A DNA stretch of 39,538 nt, taken from the NCBI GenBank assembly GCA_030550175.1, contig JAUQPW010000047.1, positions 1 to 39,538 on the forward strand. The letters run 5' to 3'. The stretch is from a bacterium (GTDB lineage: Bacteria > Moduliflexota > Moduliflexia > Moduliflexales > JAUQPW01). This document shows positions 14,248-23,675 of this stretch, in pieces. Below the pieces are notes generated by a model that saw only the letters and a list, made by a program, of their open reading frames with translations, did no database searches and was not told the DNA's origin. The stretch's first letter is position 1. Every line of letters starts with the position of its first letter. A program made the position numbers and the translations under genes.

Positions 14248-17200
14248 CTACTCCCAGGATTCCAAAACCTTTGCTAAATCTTCTATTTTCTGGAGTACCT
14301 TTTCTCGTTTCCTCTCAAAAAAAGCCGCTAAAAGTATGATGAGAATACCCGTCAGGAGAATACAAAGCCATTTGAAGAGGGAATTTTGATAGCTCTGGAT
14401 CACAACCTGAGCCAGAAGGTCCATGACCAGGAAGATCGTGCCCAGGTACAGAAAAGCCCGAATACGTAAAGCAATACCTATCCCAATACCCAGGAAGCTA
14501 AGTATGGCTAAACTTAAAGCATGGACATCACTACCACTGGTTACAACGGACCAGGCTGGTGAGGCATAAATAACCAGAGAGCCGAAAGAGCGAAGGTGCG
14601 AGAGATTTTCCCGGCCCAACGAATCCTTATGGATCTGAGCAATGAAAAGGATGGTTAATCCTACGGGAATAAAATAAAATTGGAGATCGGAGAGTTGAAG
14701 ATCGGTCCAGAGTAAAAACATGGCCCCATCGTAAAGAATTGCAGCCAGATAAGCGAATTCTCTGTTCTTTTTCTGGAAAGCAAGCAAGGCATAGTAGGAC
14801 GCTGCACAGGCGATGATAAAGGGGTTCATGACGGTAATTTGATCATAAAAACTCTCTTCAGAGAAGGAATGCCAAACGGCTAAAGCTACCGATAGACCCG
14901 GCATCATCACCGAAGTAAGATAAGCGGGCCGTTGAAAAATTCTAAGTCGATATTGCTGAGTTTTTATATTCACCCACAGGAGAAAGAAACTTAGACCGAT
15001 CAATACGATTTTACCCCAGAAAAGGGTTTGAATCACCTGGGTGATTCTCAGATACCCATAAAGACCCAGCAAGGTGAGTTCCCCTAAATAAACAATCCAT
15101 TCTTGTTGGAGAAGGTAGGCTAACCAGAAATGAAGGACGGCTATAGAACCCAGGATAATCACCCCCAGAATCAGATCGAAAGGAGCCATCTCCAGGGAAA
15201 GGGTTGATAGTCCCACGCAGAGTCCGGCCATAAGGGAAAGAAATAAGGAGATTCCATAAAAGAATTCGGTGGTCCGCCCAAAGGTCTTAAACTCCTTTAT
15301 GCTCTTACCCATATTCAGCCAGAAATAGGATAAAATAAGGGACAAAAATCCCAGGGGGACCAAAACAGGAAGTAGCTCACTCAATGATATCTGATCAAAG
15401 GTATGAATTTGCGGGGTCATCCAGGTTATCAGCAAGTAATAAAAGCTTAGAGTGAATTCCAGGGTAGCCGCGTAGATCCAGCCCTTTTGATTAACCTGCA
15501 TTCCCCACAAGAGATGAAGGACTCCAGTTAGAAGGAGGAGAAGTACTGAGGTAAGATGAAAGGTCCACAGACTCCCTAAGAGGGCTCCTAGAGATAAAAA
15601 AACAGAAAATTCAAAAAAGGGTGACAGGATCCGCCCAGGGATCTCGCGCCTCCCCTTCTCCGGAAGGGAGAGGAGGGGAGAAAGGAAAAGATGACCTACC
15701 TGCGCCCTATCCTTCTGGGATAAGGCCCGGTAAATTCCCAGCCAAATAAAGGCCATTAAGAGAAGAGTACTTCCGTGAACCCTGATCAGCACTTCTGGAG
15801 TTCCCTCCCATAAAGAAACGGCCCATAGAGGAAGTAAAGTAAAAGCCCATAAGGATAGATACAGAAGAGCAAGTGAAGGATAAACCCGAAGATAAGCAAG
15901 ATAAGCGATACCCAGCAAACCGGTGGCAAATAGCTGCGCTCCCCAGAAAAACCTGTTCGTAGGAGCAGATAAAAAGAGAGTTCTCACCGTCCAGAAGGTC
16001 TGCACAATTAATAAAATCAACATTAAGCCGAGAGAAATATGATAAAAAGGCTTATAGGGAAACGAGAAGGTAGAAGAGCGGGAAATTGAGGGCGGAGAGA
16101 TGGAAAGTTTCCCGAGTGTACTCTCAACTTCTCGTCTATGGGCCCACATACCCATGAAACCCCAAAAATATGCCAGCAGGGTTAACAGAAGAAAATGGAA
16201 TTCAACGGGCCATCGACCTATCCAACCCAGATAAATACCTGTTGAAAAGATCAGTACGGCCGGATAGAATAAAACCCCTTTTTGGAAGAAAACGGCCATG
16301 AGCAGAAAAGAGAAACCTATAGAAAAGGCGGTTATAAGGTGATTATTCATCAGAGAAGGAGGAACCTCAAATTCTGAACCCTGCAGAGATTTAACCCCGA
16401 AGATCTGATTTATATAGAGGAAGGTCGCATAACCGGTCAGAACGAGCAAAGTATTAAAGAGAGGACGTAGATAGTCTAGATCCTCATCAGGTTTCTTCAA
16501 AAGGAGATTTAACTTACCCAGTCCGTACCCAATTATCATCCAGCTTATGCTCAGAGCTGAAAATTCCAGAGCCCGGTAGCTTACGGGAAGTTTATGGATC
16601 CCCCCCAAATAAGCGGCCAGATTTGCTGCCCCTATGGCGAGGTACCACCAAAGGGGATTCTTAAATTGAAGAGCCGCGAGGACATAAAGTAAGGCAACTC
16701 CCAGTAAAGCGAGAACGGGTAGAAAAGACTCCCCTCCCCAGGCAACTCCCAGTAAAGTGAGAACAGGTAGAAAAGACTCCCCTCCCCAAGTAATGGAAAA
16801 GGCAACGGTAAGAGGAGATAAAGCCAGAGCCGAGTAATCGAGAACCAAGATTGTTTGATAAATAAAAGAATCTGAGGAACGTGGATTGGTTCTTGAGGTG
16901 TCGGTCCCGGATCTGGAAACAGGTTGAAAGATGTGGGGCAACAGCTCACCAATACCCCAAAAGATAAGGCTATATAAAGATAAAAACAAACCGAGTAGAA
17001 CCGGCGGAACTTGTAGAGCAAAAGAAGTAGAAAAAAAGGATAGGATCAGACATAGGGAAGAGACATAGAGAAAGAAGGGACTTCTCAGACTACAGGAGAC
17101 CTGTCCATAGAGAATCGATAGAAGAAAGGCGGTTATTCCGAGCTGGGAAGAAGCCAAGGGTGAAGAAGGGGCGGAATCCGTGAACTGAAAAGTGCTTGAG

Positions 17201-19485
17201 ATCTGAAAGAAGAGGGCTAACAGCGAAGTAGTTACGGCCATGATCGGAAAAGGATCGATTCGGGAAAGTTTAGGGAGGATCGTCTCAAGGCCTTGAACTG
17301 AATCGGATTGATTCTCCGGAATGCTTGCAGAAAAGATAGGAGACGGCAGGCTGTTCCGAAAGAAAAATCCAATAGCCAACCAGATCAACCCCAGCAAGGC
17401 AAAGGTCATTCCCCGATAAGGAAGAGGTATGGGAAGGAGTTCCGAAAGGGACAGAACCCAAAGAATTACACAGAAAAGGGAGAGATAAATGAGAGATCGC
17501 TGCTTAAAGAGATAACTCGCCACTCCATAGAGTAGCGCATAAAGGACCGAGACCATAACCACGGCTTTTAGCTCAAAACAAGAAACCATGATTAATATGA
17601 CCGAAAGGGGAGTTCCTACCCGGTAGAAACAGCCGGCAAGTATCCCTTCACCCCTTTGACTCAACCATCTGGCTACTCCAATGAGGATAACATTAAAAGG
17701 AATGAATGTCAGACCATAGAAAGGATAAGGGAGTCGTTGGTAACCCAACTGAACAGCCGCAGTATCTCTCACCCTGAGGGCTATTTCCTGAAAGAAAATC
17801 GGTGAGTAGAAGTAAGTGATACCCAGCGAGAGGATGGTTAAGTAAGCAAAGAGTTTCCGCTTATATTGAAAAGCCGATACCCCGTAAAGCCCTAACCCGA
17901 TTAAAGCCGTGAAAAAGAAAGCATAGGGGTTCTGAAAGGCAAATATATATGCTAAGAATGAGAGTCCGTAACCGACCAGATAAGGAATGAGCGTGGCGAT
18001 AGGAGGAGGCTCTTCAGGACCATGGCTTTGCCGGAAAATCCCCAACAAACTGTGGGCTGTTTGAATAAAGGGAATACTCACCATCATTAAGATCAATCCA
18101 TACCAAGAAAAGGGAATTTCCAGGGTCATCATAAGCACCAGGACGTAAACATACAGAATGATGGTGGCAACGAAAAAGGTATAACGTTTTTGGAAAAGGA
18201 CCGGTTCTTTTAAATAAAATCTGGTAGTACTATGGATTCCTATAAAGGCTATTAACCAAAGCAAAAAGGCTACAAAAACGCTGGTGGGAGGATGTTGTAG
18301 GTTCAAGGTTGGGAGGAGAGTATTCGCCACGGACAGGGACAAAAAGGCTAAAAGATGGTAGGGGTGAACCCGGTTCAGAATCTCCTTAAAGGTTAGATGA
18401 GAAAGAAGAGTCAGTGCTCCCGCTCCTATCATAAAAATAAAAATACCCTTTAACTCGCTTAACAATCTCAAGCGCTCCAGATAAATGAAATTGAGAGGGA
18501 GTAAGAAGACCGTAATCATGAGAAGGATTTGGCCTGTTTTCTTCAATTCCAGTTTTCGGATAGCCAGGAGACCCAGTTGATAAAAACTGGCTGTGTAAAC
18601 GATCATCAGAAAGTAGCGTAAAAAAATGGGAAATTGATCCCAGTATCGACCGACCAGAACTATAGAGGAAACTACGACCCCTAAAGCACCTAAAACCCCG
18701 AGCCATTTTATATTCTTTTCATCCAAAAATGCCTGTACCAAATGGACCCAACCCGATTCCTGCTCAACCCGACGATCTACCTCTGATAAGTGCTCTTCGA
18801 CATGGATGACCAAAGGGGATGGACCTGGATTTAGTATCAAGTCGGCCAACTGATTTCCGGTACCAGGAGTCGGAAACTCAAGCTCGACCTCAAGTGGAGC
18901 CTCAGGGGTTTTTGAACTCCGGTTCGGTTGCCCGGGGGTAGTTTCGGTTTGTGGGGAAGGCCCGGTTCTCTTTAAGGGTTGAAGGATGGCCAGAATTTCA
19001 TCTTTTCTTGTGCTATATCTCCGTTTTAAAGTTAGAAAAAGATCCTGATGGATAAATCCCTGGCTGAACCATTTTTCCAGTTCCTGGAGCAGATAATGAA
19101 GATGATCCAGTTCTTTGAGTAATGGGAAGTTCAAAATAGAATTACAACCCGGGCAGGTCTCCTGAGAAGTGAAAACCTCCGTATCGCACAACGGACATTT
19201 CTGTATCTTTATTTTTTTCACAGGGGATGAAACAGAAGTAGTTTCAACCGATTTTCTGAACAGGAATCCGAATAAAATCCCAAAAATCAGGCTTAACAGA
19301 AACAGATTAATCCTCAACATTGAACCCAAAACGATCCCCAACAAACAGGTAATTACCAGGGCACGCAGGTTAAAAATAGATCGTGCTGGTAAGGGCGTTC
19401 TCTTGGTATTATTTAAAGGAGTTCCACAGGAGGTGCATTGAGGGATCGGATCAGGGTAGATTTCCCTGCAAGTCGGACATTCCAT
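14248..19485 (-). CDS. Giant polytopic membrane protein with N-terminal zinc ribbons
   Basis: A single uninterrupted frame of 1,745 residues. The N-terminus has a zinc ribbon (C3, C6, C17, C20), then two membrane helices, a second zinc ribbon (CPLC...CPGC near residues 98-115), a helical segment resembling DUF2157-type starts (LDHLHYLLQELEKWF), and a Pro-rich linker. From about residue 260 to the end it is almost continuous hydrophobic helices, I estimate several dozen. I do not recognise a named family; similar giant membrane proteins of unknown function occur in several deep-branching phyla. An in-frame 48-bp duplication lies at 16693-16788. The stop is TAG. GGAGG precedes the ATG on the minus strand. 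Confidence 0.8.
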   Translation of the reverse strand: MECPTCREIYPDPIPQCTSCGTPLNNTKRTPLPARSIFNLRALVITCLLGIVLGSMLRINLFLLSLIFGILFGFLFRKSVETTSVSSPVKKIKIQKCPLCDTEVFTSQETCPGCNSILNFPLLKELDHLHYLLQELEKWFSQGFIHQDLFLTLKRRYSTRKDEILAILQPLKRTGPSPQTETTPGQPNRSSKTPEAPLEVELEFPTPGTGNQLADLILNPGPSPLVIHVEEHLSEVDRRVEQESGWVHLVQAFLDEKNIKWLGVLGALGVVVSSIVLVGRYWDQFPIFLRYFLMIVYTASFYQLGLLAIRKLELKKTGQILLMITVFLLPLNFIYLERLRLLSELKGIFIFMIGAGALTLLSHLTFKEILNRVHPYHLLAFLSLSVANTLLPTLNLQHPPTSVFVAFLLWLIAFIGIHSTTRFYLKEPVLFQKRYTFFVATIILYVYVLVLMMTLEIPFSWYGLILMMVSIPFIQTAHSLLGIFRQSHGPEEPPPIATLIPYLVGYGLSFLAYIFAFQNPYAFFFTALIGLGLYGVSAFQYKRKLFAYLTILSLGITYFYSPIFFQEIALRVRDTAAVQLGYQRLPYPFYGLTFIPFNVILIGVARWLSQRGEGILAGCFYRVGTPLSVILIMVSCFELKAVVMVSVLYALLYGVASYLFKQRSLIYLSLFCVILWVLSLSELLPIPLPYRGMTFALLGLIWLAIGFFFRNSLPSPIFSASIPENQSDSVQGLETILPKLSRIDPFPIMAVTTSLLALFFQISSTFQFTDSAPSSPLASSQLGITAFLLSILYGQVSCSLRSPFFLYVSSLCLILSFFSTSFALQVPPVLLGLFLSLYSLIFWGIGELLPHIFQPVSRSGTDTSRTNPRSSDSFIYQTILVLDYSALALSPLTVAFSITWGGESFLPVLTLLGVAWGGESFLPVLALLGVALLYVLAALQFKNPLWWYLAIGAANLAAYLGGIHKLPVSYRALEFSALSISWMIIGYGLGKLNLLLKKPDEDLDYLRPLFNTLLVLTGYATFLYINQIFGVKSLQGSEFEVPPSLMNNHLITAFSIGFSFLLMAVFFQKGVLFYPAVLIFSTGIYLGWIGRWPVEFHFLLLTLLAYFWGFMGMWAHRREVESTLGKLSISPPSISRSSTFSFPYKPFYHISLGLMLILLIVQTFWTVRTLFLSAPTNRFFWGAQLFATGLLGIAYLAYLRVYPSLALLYLSLWAFTLLPLWAVSLWEGTPEVLIRVHGSTLLLMAFIWLGIYRALSQKDRAQVGHLFLSPLLSLPEKGRREIPGRILSPFFEFSVFLSLGALLGSLWTFHLTSVLLLLLTGVLHLLWGMQVNQKGWIYAATLEFTLSFYYLLITWMTPQIHTFDQISLSELLPVLVPLGFLSLILSYFWLNMGKSIKEFKTFGRTTEFFYGISLFLSLMAGLCVGLSTLSLEMAPFDLILGVIILGSIAVLHFWLAYLLQQEWIVYLGELTLLGLYGYLRITQVIQTLFWGKIVLIGLSFFLLWVNIKTQQYRLRIFQRPAYLTSVMMPGLSVALAVWHSFSEESFYDQITVMNPFIIACAASYYALLAFQKKNREFAYLAAILYDGAMFLLWTDLQLSDLQFYFIPVGLTILFIAQIHKDSLGRENLSHLRSFGSLVIYASPAWSVVTSGSDVHALSLAILSFLGIGIGIALRIRAFLYLGTIFLVMDLLAQVVIQSYQNSLFKWLCILLTGILIILLAAFFERKREKVLQKIEDLAKVLESWE
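16693..16788 (-). repeat. 48-bp in-frame tandem duplication inside the giant membrane protein gene
   Basis: Two 48-bp units, 16693-16740 and 16741-16788, differ at two positions. They encode two copies of a 16-residue unit, WGGESFLPVLTLLGVA and its variant with A for T. Because 48 is a multiple of three, the frame is kept. Confidence 0.95.
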
Positions 19486-19779
19486 AAGATCGCCTCCTCT
19501 TGTTATAAGAGGATATTCAAAGTTTTTGCCACACGTGATTTTCCTGGATTAGGGAGTTTTTTCCCGACCTGGTGCGAAGTACATTTTACAGATACCAGAT
19601 TTGAAGAACACACTATTCTCTAACCCCAATAAATTTAACCATTTATCTATCTCTACAAAAATTTTTAAGAATTCTTATTTTACCCTTGACTTTTCGCCTA
19701 ATCTTCACCACCCTATAAGAAGCGAATAAAAAGCGAAACTAATTTTGAGTTTTGTCTTCCCATACAGAAGGAGTGGAAT
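19486..19779. other. Divergent intergenic region between giant membrane protein and ftsK
   Basis: About 294 bases hold no supported gene and must carry promoters for both directions. TTGACT at 19687-19692 with TATAAG at 19715-19720 is the best promoter-like pair toward ftsK, but the spacing (22) is too long for a standard sigma-70 site. GAAGGAG at 19767-19773 is the ribosome binding site of ftsK. Confidence 0.4.
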
Positions 19780-21690
19780 ATGGTTGGGATATTTAAAAAC
19801 AAAAAAGCAGTAACCCGAAGGAAAACCCCTCCTAAAACAGGTTTTCAACAAAAAATCAATCCGAAGTCTAACGGGAAACGTTATCAGAGAATCTCTACAA
19901 AAACTTCAGGGAAAGTAATCGGGTTTGGATTTATTGCTCTGGCTGTATTTACGTTTGTCAGCCTTTTAACTTATTCGTGGCAGTACTGGTCGGCTAGCAG
20001 AGTTTCTTACTACAGTAGCAGCGCCTTAGATATTTTTCCGGGTATGGCGGGTAACTTGACCGGCATAATGGGAACCCTGGTAGCGGGAGTTATCTTTACT
20101 CTCTTTGGTACAGCCGGATATTTACTTCCCCTGATGGCTTTACAAACTGGAATCCGGAGACTAAAGGGAATGTCATCCCAACAGAAAGCCCCTCGATGGG
20201 GTATGTTTGGGGTTCTCGTCTTGCTTTCAGCTTTGTTTTTTATCTTATCTGGAGAAGATCCTACTATGGGAGGTATTTTTGGAGGACTTCTGGCAGGAGT
20301 TTTATCCAGTTTTTTTAATAGAGCTGGGGCCGGGTTAATTATAAGCGTGATCTTGCTTATTTCCCTCATGAAAATGACCAATTTTTCTCTGTTTTATCTG
20401 TTTTCCAGGTGGGGAGCGGCCATAAAGGAACAATTAAAAAAAAATACCAAAAAGCCTCCCATCGTCGCCGACTTGAAAAAGTCGTCCGCAGAAGTTTTTC
20501 TAAAAAATGAAGATACTTCCCATCCTGGCCTACCGCCCCTTTCCCTGTTGAAGGCCCCGGATCCCAAGGATCAAGAGGAGGTTCAACGGGACCTGTTGAT
20601 AAAGGCCAATATGTTAGAGGAACGATTAAAGGGATTTGGTGTAGAAGGAAAAGTAAGGGGGATCCATCAGGGCCCGGTGATCACCCGGTATGAATTTGAG
20701 TTAGCCCCGGGGATTCGGGTCACTCGAATTATAAATCTGGCGGATGATCTGGCCCTTTGCTTAAAAGCAGGCTCTCTTCGGATTGTTGCACCGGTACCAG
20801 GTGAATCGGTGGTGGGTATTGAGGTTCCTAATGAGATCAGACAAATTGTTTATTTAAGAGAAATTATCGGCTCTACAGAATTTCGTAAGCAACGTTCCAA
20901 GTTAACTCTGGCTTTAGGCAAAGATATCGGGGGACGACCGTTTGTAGCGGATTTAACCTGGATGCCCCATTTACTCATTGCTGGGGCAACAGGTTCCGGG
21001 AAAAGTGTTTGTCTCAATGCCATCATATGCAGTCTTCTCTTTAAAGCCACCGCCGAGGAGGTTAAATTTATCTTTATTGACCCGAAAAGGCTGGAACTTG
21101 GAATCTACGCCGGACTTCCACATCTTCTAAGGCCGATTGTGACGGAGCCTGGAGAGGCCCTGGAAACTCTAAATTGGGTCATTTTGGAAATGGAAAGACG
21201 ATACAAACTCCTGGCCTCATGGGGAGTAAGAAACCTTGCCCAATACAATATCCTGTTACAAAGGAAGGCGAAGCGAGAGGAAAAACCCTTACCATATATT
21301 GTGATTATGGTGGATGAACTTGCAGATCTTATGCTGGTCTCATCCAGGCGTGTAGAAAAACCCATTGTTCGAATTGCACAAATGGCCAGAGCGGTTGGAA
21401 TTCACATGGTGGTAGCCATCCAGCGTCCTTCTGTAAATGTTATTACCGGCCTTATCAAGGCCAATTTCCCGGCCAGAATAGCTTTCCGAATGGCTTCCCA
21501 AATCGATTCCAGAATCATTCTAGATTCTAAAGGAGCAGAATCCCTCATTGGAAATGGAGACATGCTGTTCTTAACTCCCGGGGCAATCAAACCGGAGAGG
21601 ATTCACGGGGCTTTTGTCGGTGAAGAGGAAATCCACAATATTATCACTTATTTGAAAAAACAGAAGGGTTTAAAACTTTTTAAGGGATGA
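19780..21690 (+). CDS. ftsK: FtsK/SpoIIIE-type DNA translocase lacking the gamma domain
   Basis: A 636-residue FtsK-family motor. The basic N-terminus is followed by four membrane helices (about residues 45-205), a short linker, the alpha domain (VEGKVRGIHQGPVITRYEFE) and the beta motor domain. Walker A is GATGSGKS with K408; Walker B is IVIMVDE at 509-515. It ends after EEIHNIITYLKKQKGLKLFKG, immediately past the motor. The C-terminal winged-helix gamma domain, which reads orienting sequences and activates XerD, is missing, as is the long linker of E. coli FtsK. The TGA overlaps the 3' end of a tRNA-Lys gene on the other strand. The motor should still pump DNA but without the usual direction control. 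Confidence 0.92.
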   Translation: MVGIFKNKKAVTRRKTPPKTGFQQKINPKSNGKRYQRISTKTSGKVIGFGFIALAVFTFVSLLTYSWQYWSASRVSYYSSSALDIFPGMAGNLTGIMGTLVAGVIFTLFGTAGYLLPLMALQTGIRRLKGMSSQQKAPRWGMFGVLVLLSALFFILSGEDPTMGGIFGGLLAGVLSSFFNRAGAGLIISVILLISLMKMTNFSLFYLFSRWGAAIKEQLKKNTKKPPIVADLKKSSAEVFLKNEDTSHPGLPPLSLLKAPDPKDQEEVQRDLLIKANMLEERLKGFGVEGKVRGIHQGPVITRYEFELAPGIRVTRIINLADDLALCLKAGSLRIVAPVPGESVVGIEVPNEIRQIVYLREIIGSTEFRKQRSKLTLALGKDIGGRPFVADLTWMPHLLIAGATGSGKSVCLNAIICSLLFKATAEEVKFIFIDPKRLELGIYAGLPHLLRPIVTEPGEALETLNWVILEMERRYKLLASWGVRNLAQYNILLQRKAKREEKPLPYIVIMVDELADLMLVSSRRVEKPIVRIAQMARAVGIHMVVAIQRPSVNVITGLIKANFPARIAFRMASQIDSRIILDSKGAESLIGNGDMLFLTPGAIKPERIHGAFVGEEEIHNIITYLKKQKGLKLFKG

Positions 21691-21761
21691 GCCGCCCAGG
21701 ATTCGAACCTGGCACCCTCTGCTTAAAAGGCAGATGCTCTAACCTACTGAGCTAGCGGCCC
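21688..21761 (-). tRNA. tRNA-Lys (UUU anticodon)
   Basis: A complete 74-nt cloverleaf on the minus strand. The acceptor GGGCCGC pairs with GCGGCTC (one G-U), the D arm is GCTC/GAGC, the anticodon stem is TCTGC/GCAGA with loop CTTTTAA (anticodon TTT), the variable loop is GGGTG, and the T arm is CCAGG/CCTGG with TTCGAAT. The discriminator base is A and CCA is not encoded. Its last three template bases are the TGA stop of ftsK. Confidence 0.97.
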
Positions 21762-21850
21762 TTATTTAAGTAATTGGAGGATGGATCACAAAGAAATATA
21801 GAGTAGGAAGTAGGGTTTTGTCAAGGGGAAAGATAGAATTGTATCGGGAT

Positions 21851-21866
21851 ACCCCAAGGGGTTTTT
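21851..21866 (+). terminator. Weak hairpin plus T-run
   Basis: ACCCC, AA, GGGG and TTTTT follow one another. The stem is short and the loop is tight, but the T-run after it is in the right place to stop transcripts leaving ftsK. Confidence 0.35.
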
Positions 21867-21993
21867 GTAGTAACTATCAGGCTGAGACGGAGGATAAAGA
21901 GACACAAAAATAGTCAGCATAGGGAGGGATGGGAGGAGCACTTTTCGTCTCCTCGCCTTTATACTTCTCTATTCCTCTCTTGTCGAGTTTCCT

Positions 21994-23650
21994 TTACCTG
22001 GAGAGTCGCTCGACACCAGGTCTCGGCATGTAATTTTCCTCTTCTAGAACCTCTAACAACTTAAAATAATCCCTTCGTCGTACAACCAGATAAGTAGGGG
22101 ATATTTCATCCACAATAAACTTATGGATCCGCTTCGACTCTTTAAGCTCTTTAGCGAGGGCTTCATTATCACATCTCAGCAAAAAAGCATCGACAAAACC
22201 GATCCGTCCGTAGGCGCTCGTCCAATCCAAAACGGTTTGGTGAACTTTTTCGGGTAATGGGTTTTCTGAGTATTTCCAAAGGAATTCAAGGATTTTATCT
22301 GGGGTTTCCCCTTCCTGTAAAGTTTTATAAATGGCATGCCGGGACAATTTATAGGTTAAAGTATCGGCAACTTTAAGTAATTCGGTGATTCTGGTTAAGT
22401 ACCAGCGAATGGAAAGGTCCAGATTCCTAGGGATAATAATTTCAAAATTAGGTTGAACGGAGAAGGTTTTCTCGCTATGGTAGGGAAATAAACTTTCATC
22501 GTTCATGAGAATGGCGTACCCCAAGGGGCTCAATCTAATTCCCATAAGGTTCTCGCTGCCGGATTTTTGAATTATACCCTGTTCAATACAGCCTATATAA
22601 AGCAAGATAGAGAGAAAATGATTACTCCGATCTTCCGCAGGGGATCGGGATGAAAAACTTTTAGGTATAATTAGGTCGAGCGCCTTTTTCAAGGAAACCT
22701 GTGAAATCCACGTATTGGAAGGAGCCAGCTGAAGAAGCTTTAAAATAAGGTAAGCTTCGGAAGAAGAGAATAGGTAGGCTTGCTGCCAGAATTTAAAGAT
22801 TTGGCCCCGGGCGTGGAACTCGGCGCCGTCCGCAAAGGCGAGCGCCTTTATGTTTCCGTGAGAATTTAAAGATTTCCTTTACCTTTTCAAAATCTGACTT
22901 TGCCAGCCAGTTTATAACCTTGCCGGTAAGGGTCAGGTGATTCCCGGTTATTTGAATAAATTGCTTGTAGGTACAAAATTTATAAATAAAATCGAATCGC
23001 TCCGGATAACCACCCTCTGTTGATTTTTCATCGTCATCCAGAGGTTGTTCCGGGAGTTCAAAGGTATCGAAAATTCGGAGTTGGGTTCTCTTAAATATCA
23101 GATTTTCTTGGGTGAGTTTAACCTGATCCTTTTTTAAAAAGGCAAGGAAAGTGAAAATATCTCGAACCAAGGTCAGGTGATCCGAACGGATCGTATGAGG
23201 CTCTCCAGACCACACTTCTAACTCTTTAACCACTTTCTGAGCGATAATTTCGATCAATGAATCCCTCAGATCCATGGAAACGGAATAAGCCTTACGTTTA
23301 CTTGGTAAGACTAAAACAAGTCCATATTCCACCAAAGAGTTCATGAGCTCTTCAGCGCTATTCCCTGGAAACAGTTCTGTTAACAAGGTATGACATTCCG
23401 GTATGGGAATACCATCCTCATCTTTATAAAAAAGGACCAGCATAAGCCCGGTACCTTGTGCCTCAGTGAGTTTATTGAATAAGTCGGCAAGAAATTTTTT
23501 ATCTCTAAACTTAACGCTTAACAACTCAATGAGTCGGGCTTTAGAGTAAAGGTTACAGGCCAGGTTATTCTTTAAGGTAATGGTCTGAGCAAGCTCTATA
23601 GGGATCTGAGATAAATATTCCTGAAATCGGACCTTACTCTCTAAACTCAA
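21994..23650 (-). pseudogene. Helicase-associated (XPB/Ssl2 N-terminal-like) protein split by a 73-bp insertion
   Basis: Two frames (23650 to 22793 and 22692 to 21994) are the halves of one protein with a helicase-associated domain: the second half has the typical FSVQPNFEIIIPRNLD and the closing TYLVVRRRDYFKLLEVLEE. The first frame runs correctly to KEIFKF, then reads foreign residues and stops. Removing 73 bases between two copies of a 15-bp direct repeat (22788-22802 and 22861-22875) restores the frame exactly, giving KEIFKFWQQAYLFSSS and then the second half, about 527 residues in all. The start is TTG at 23650, supported by GGGAGGG. It lies 25 bases after the transglycosylase gene, in one operon. 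These domains occur beside helicases or alone; the role is unknown. Confidence 0.85.
22788..22875. repeat. 15-bp direct repeats around a 58-bp GC-rich insert
   Basis: AGAATTTAAAGATTT is present at 22788-22802 and 22861-22875. The 58 bases between are far more GC-rich than the surrounding gene. They contain a near-palindrome (AAAGGCG, two bases, CGCCTTT) and GGCGCC. The layout is that of an insertion with a duplicated target. Confidence 0.9.
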
Positions 23651-23675
23651 AGCTATGTCCCTCCCCTCGTAAAGT

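Noticed and set aside
17308..17535. Small plus-strand frame inside the giant membrane protein gene.
   Set aside because: It is antisense to a long conserved frame and has no start signals.
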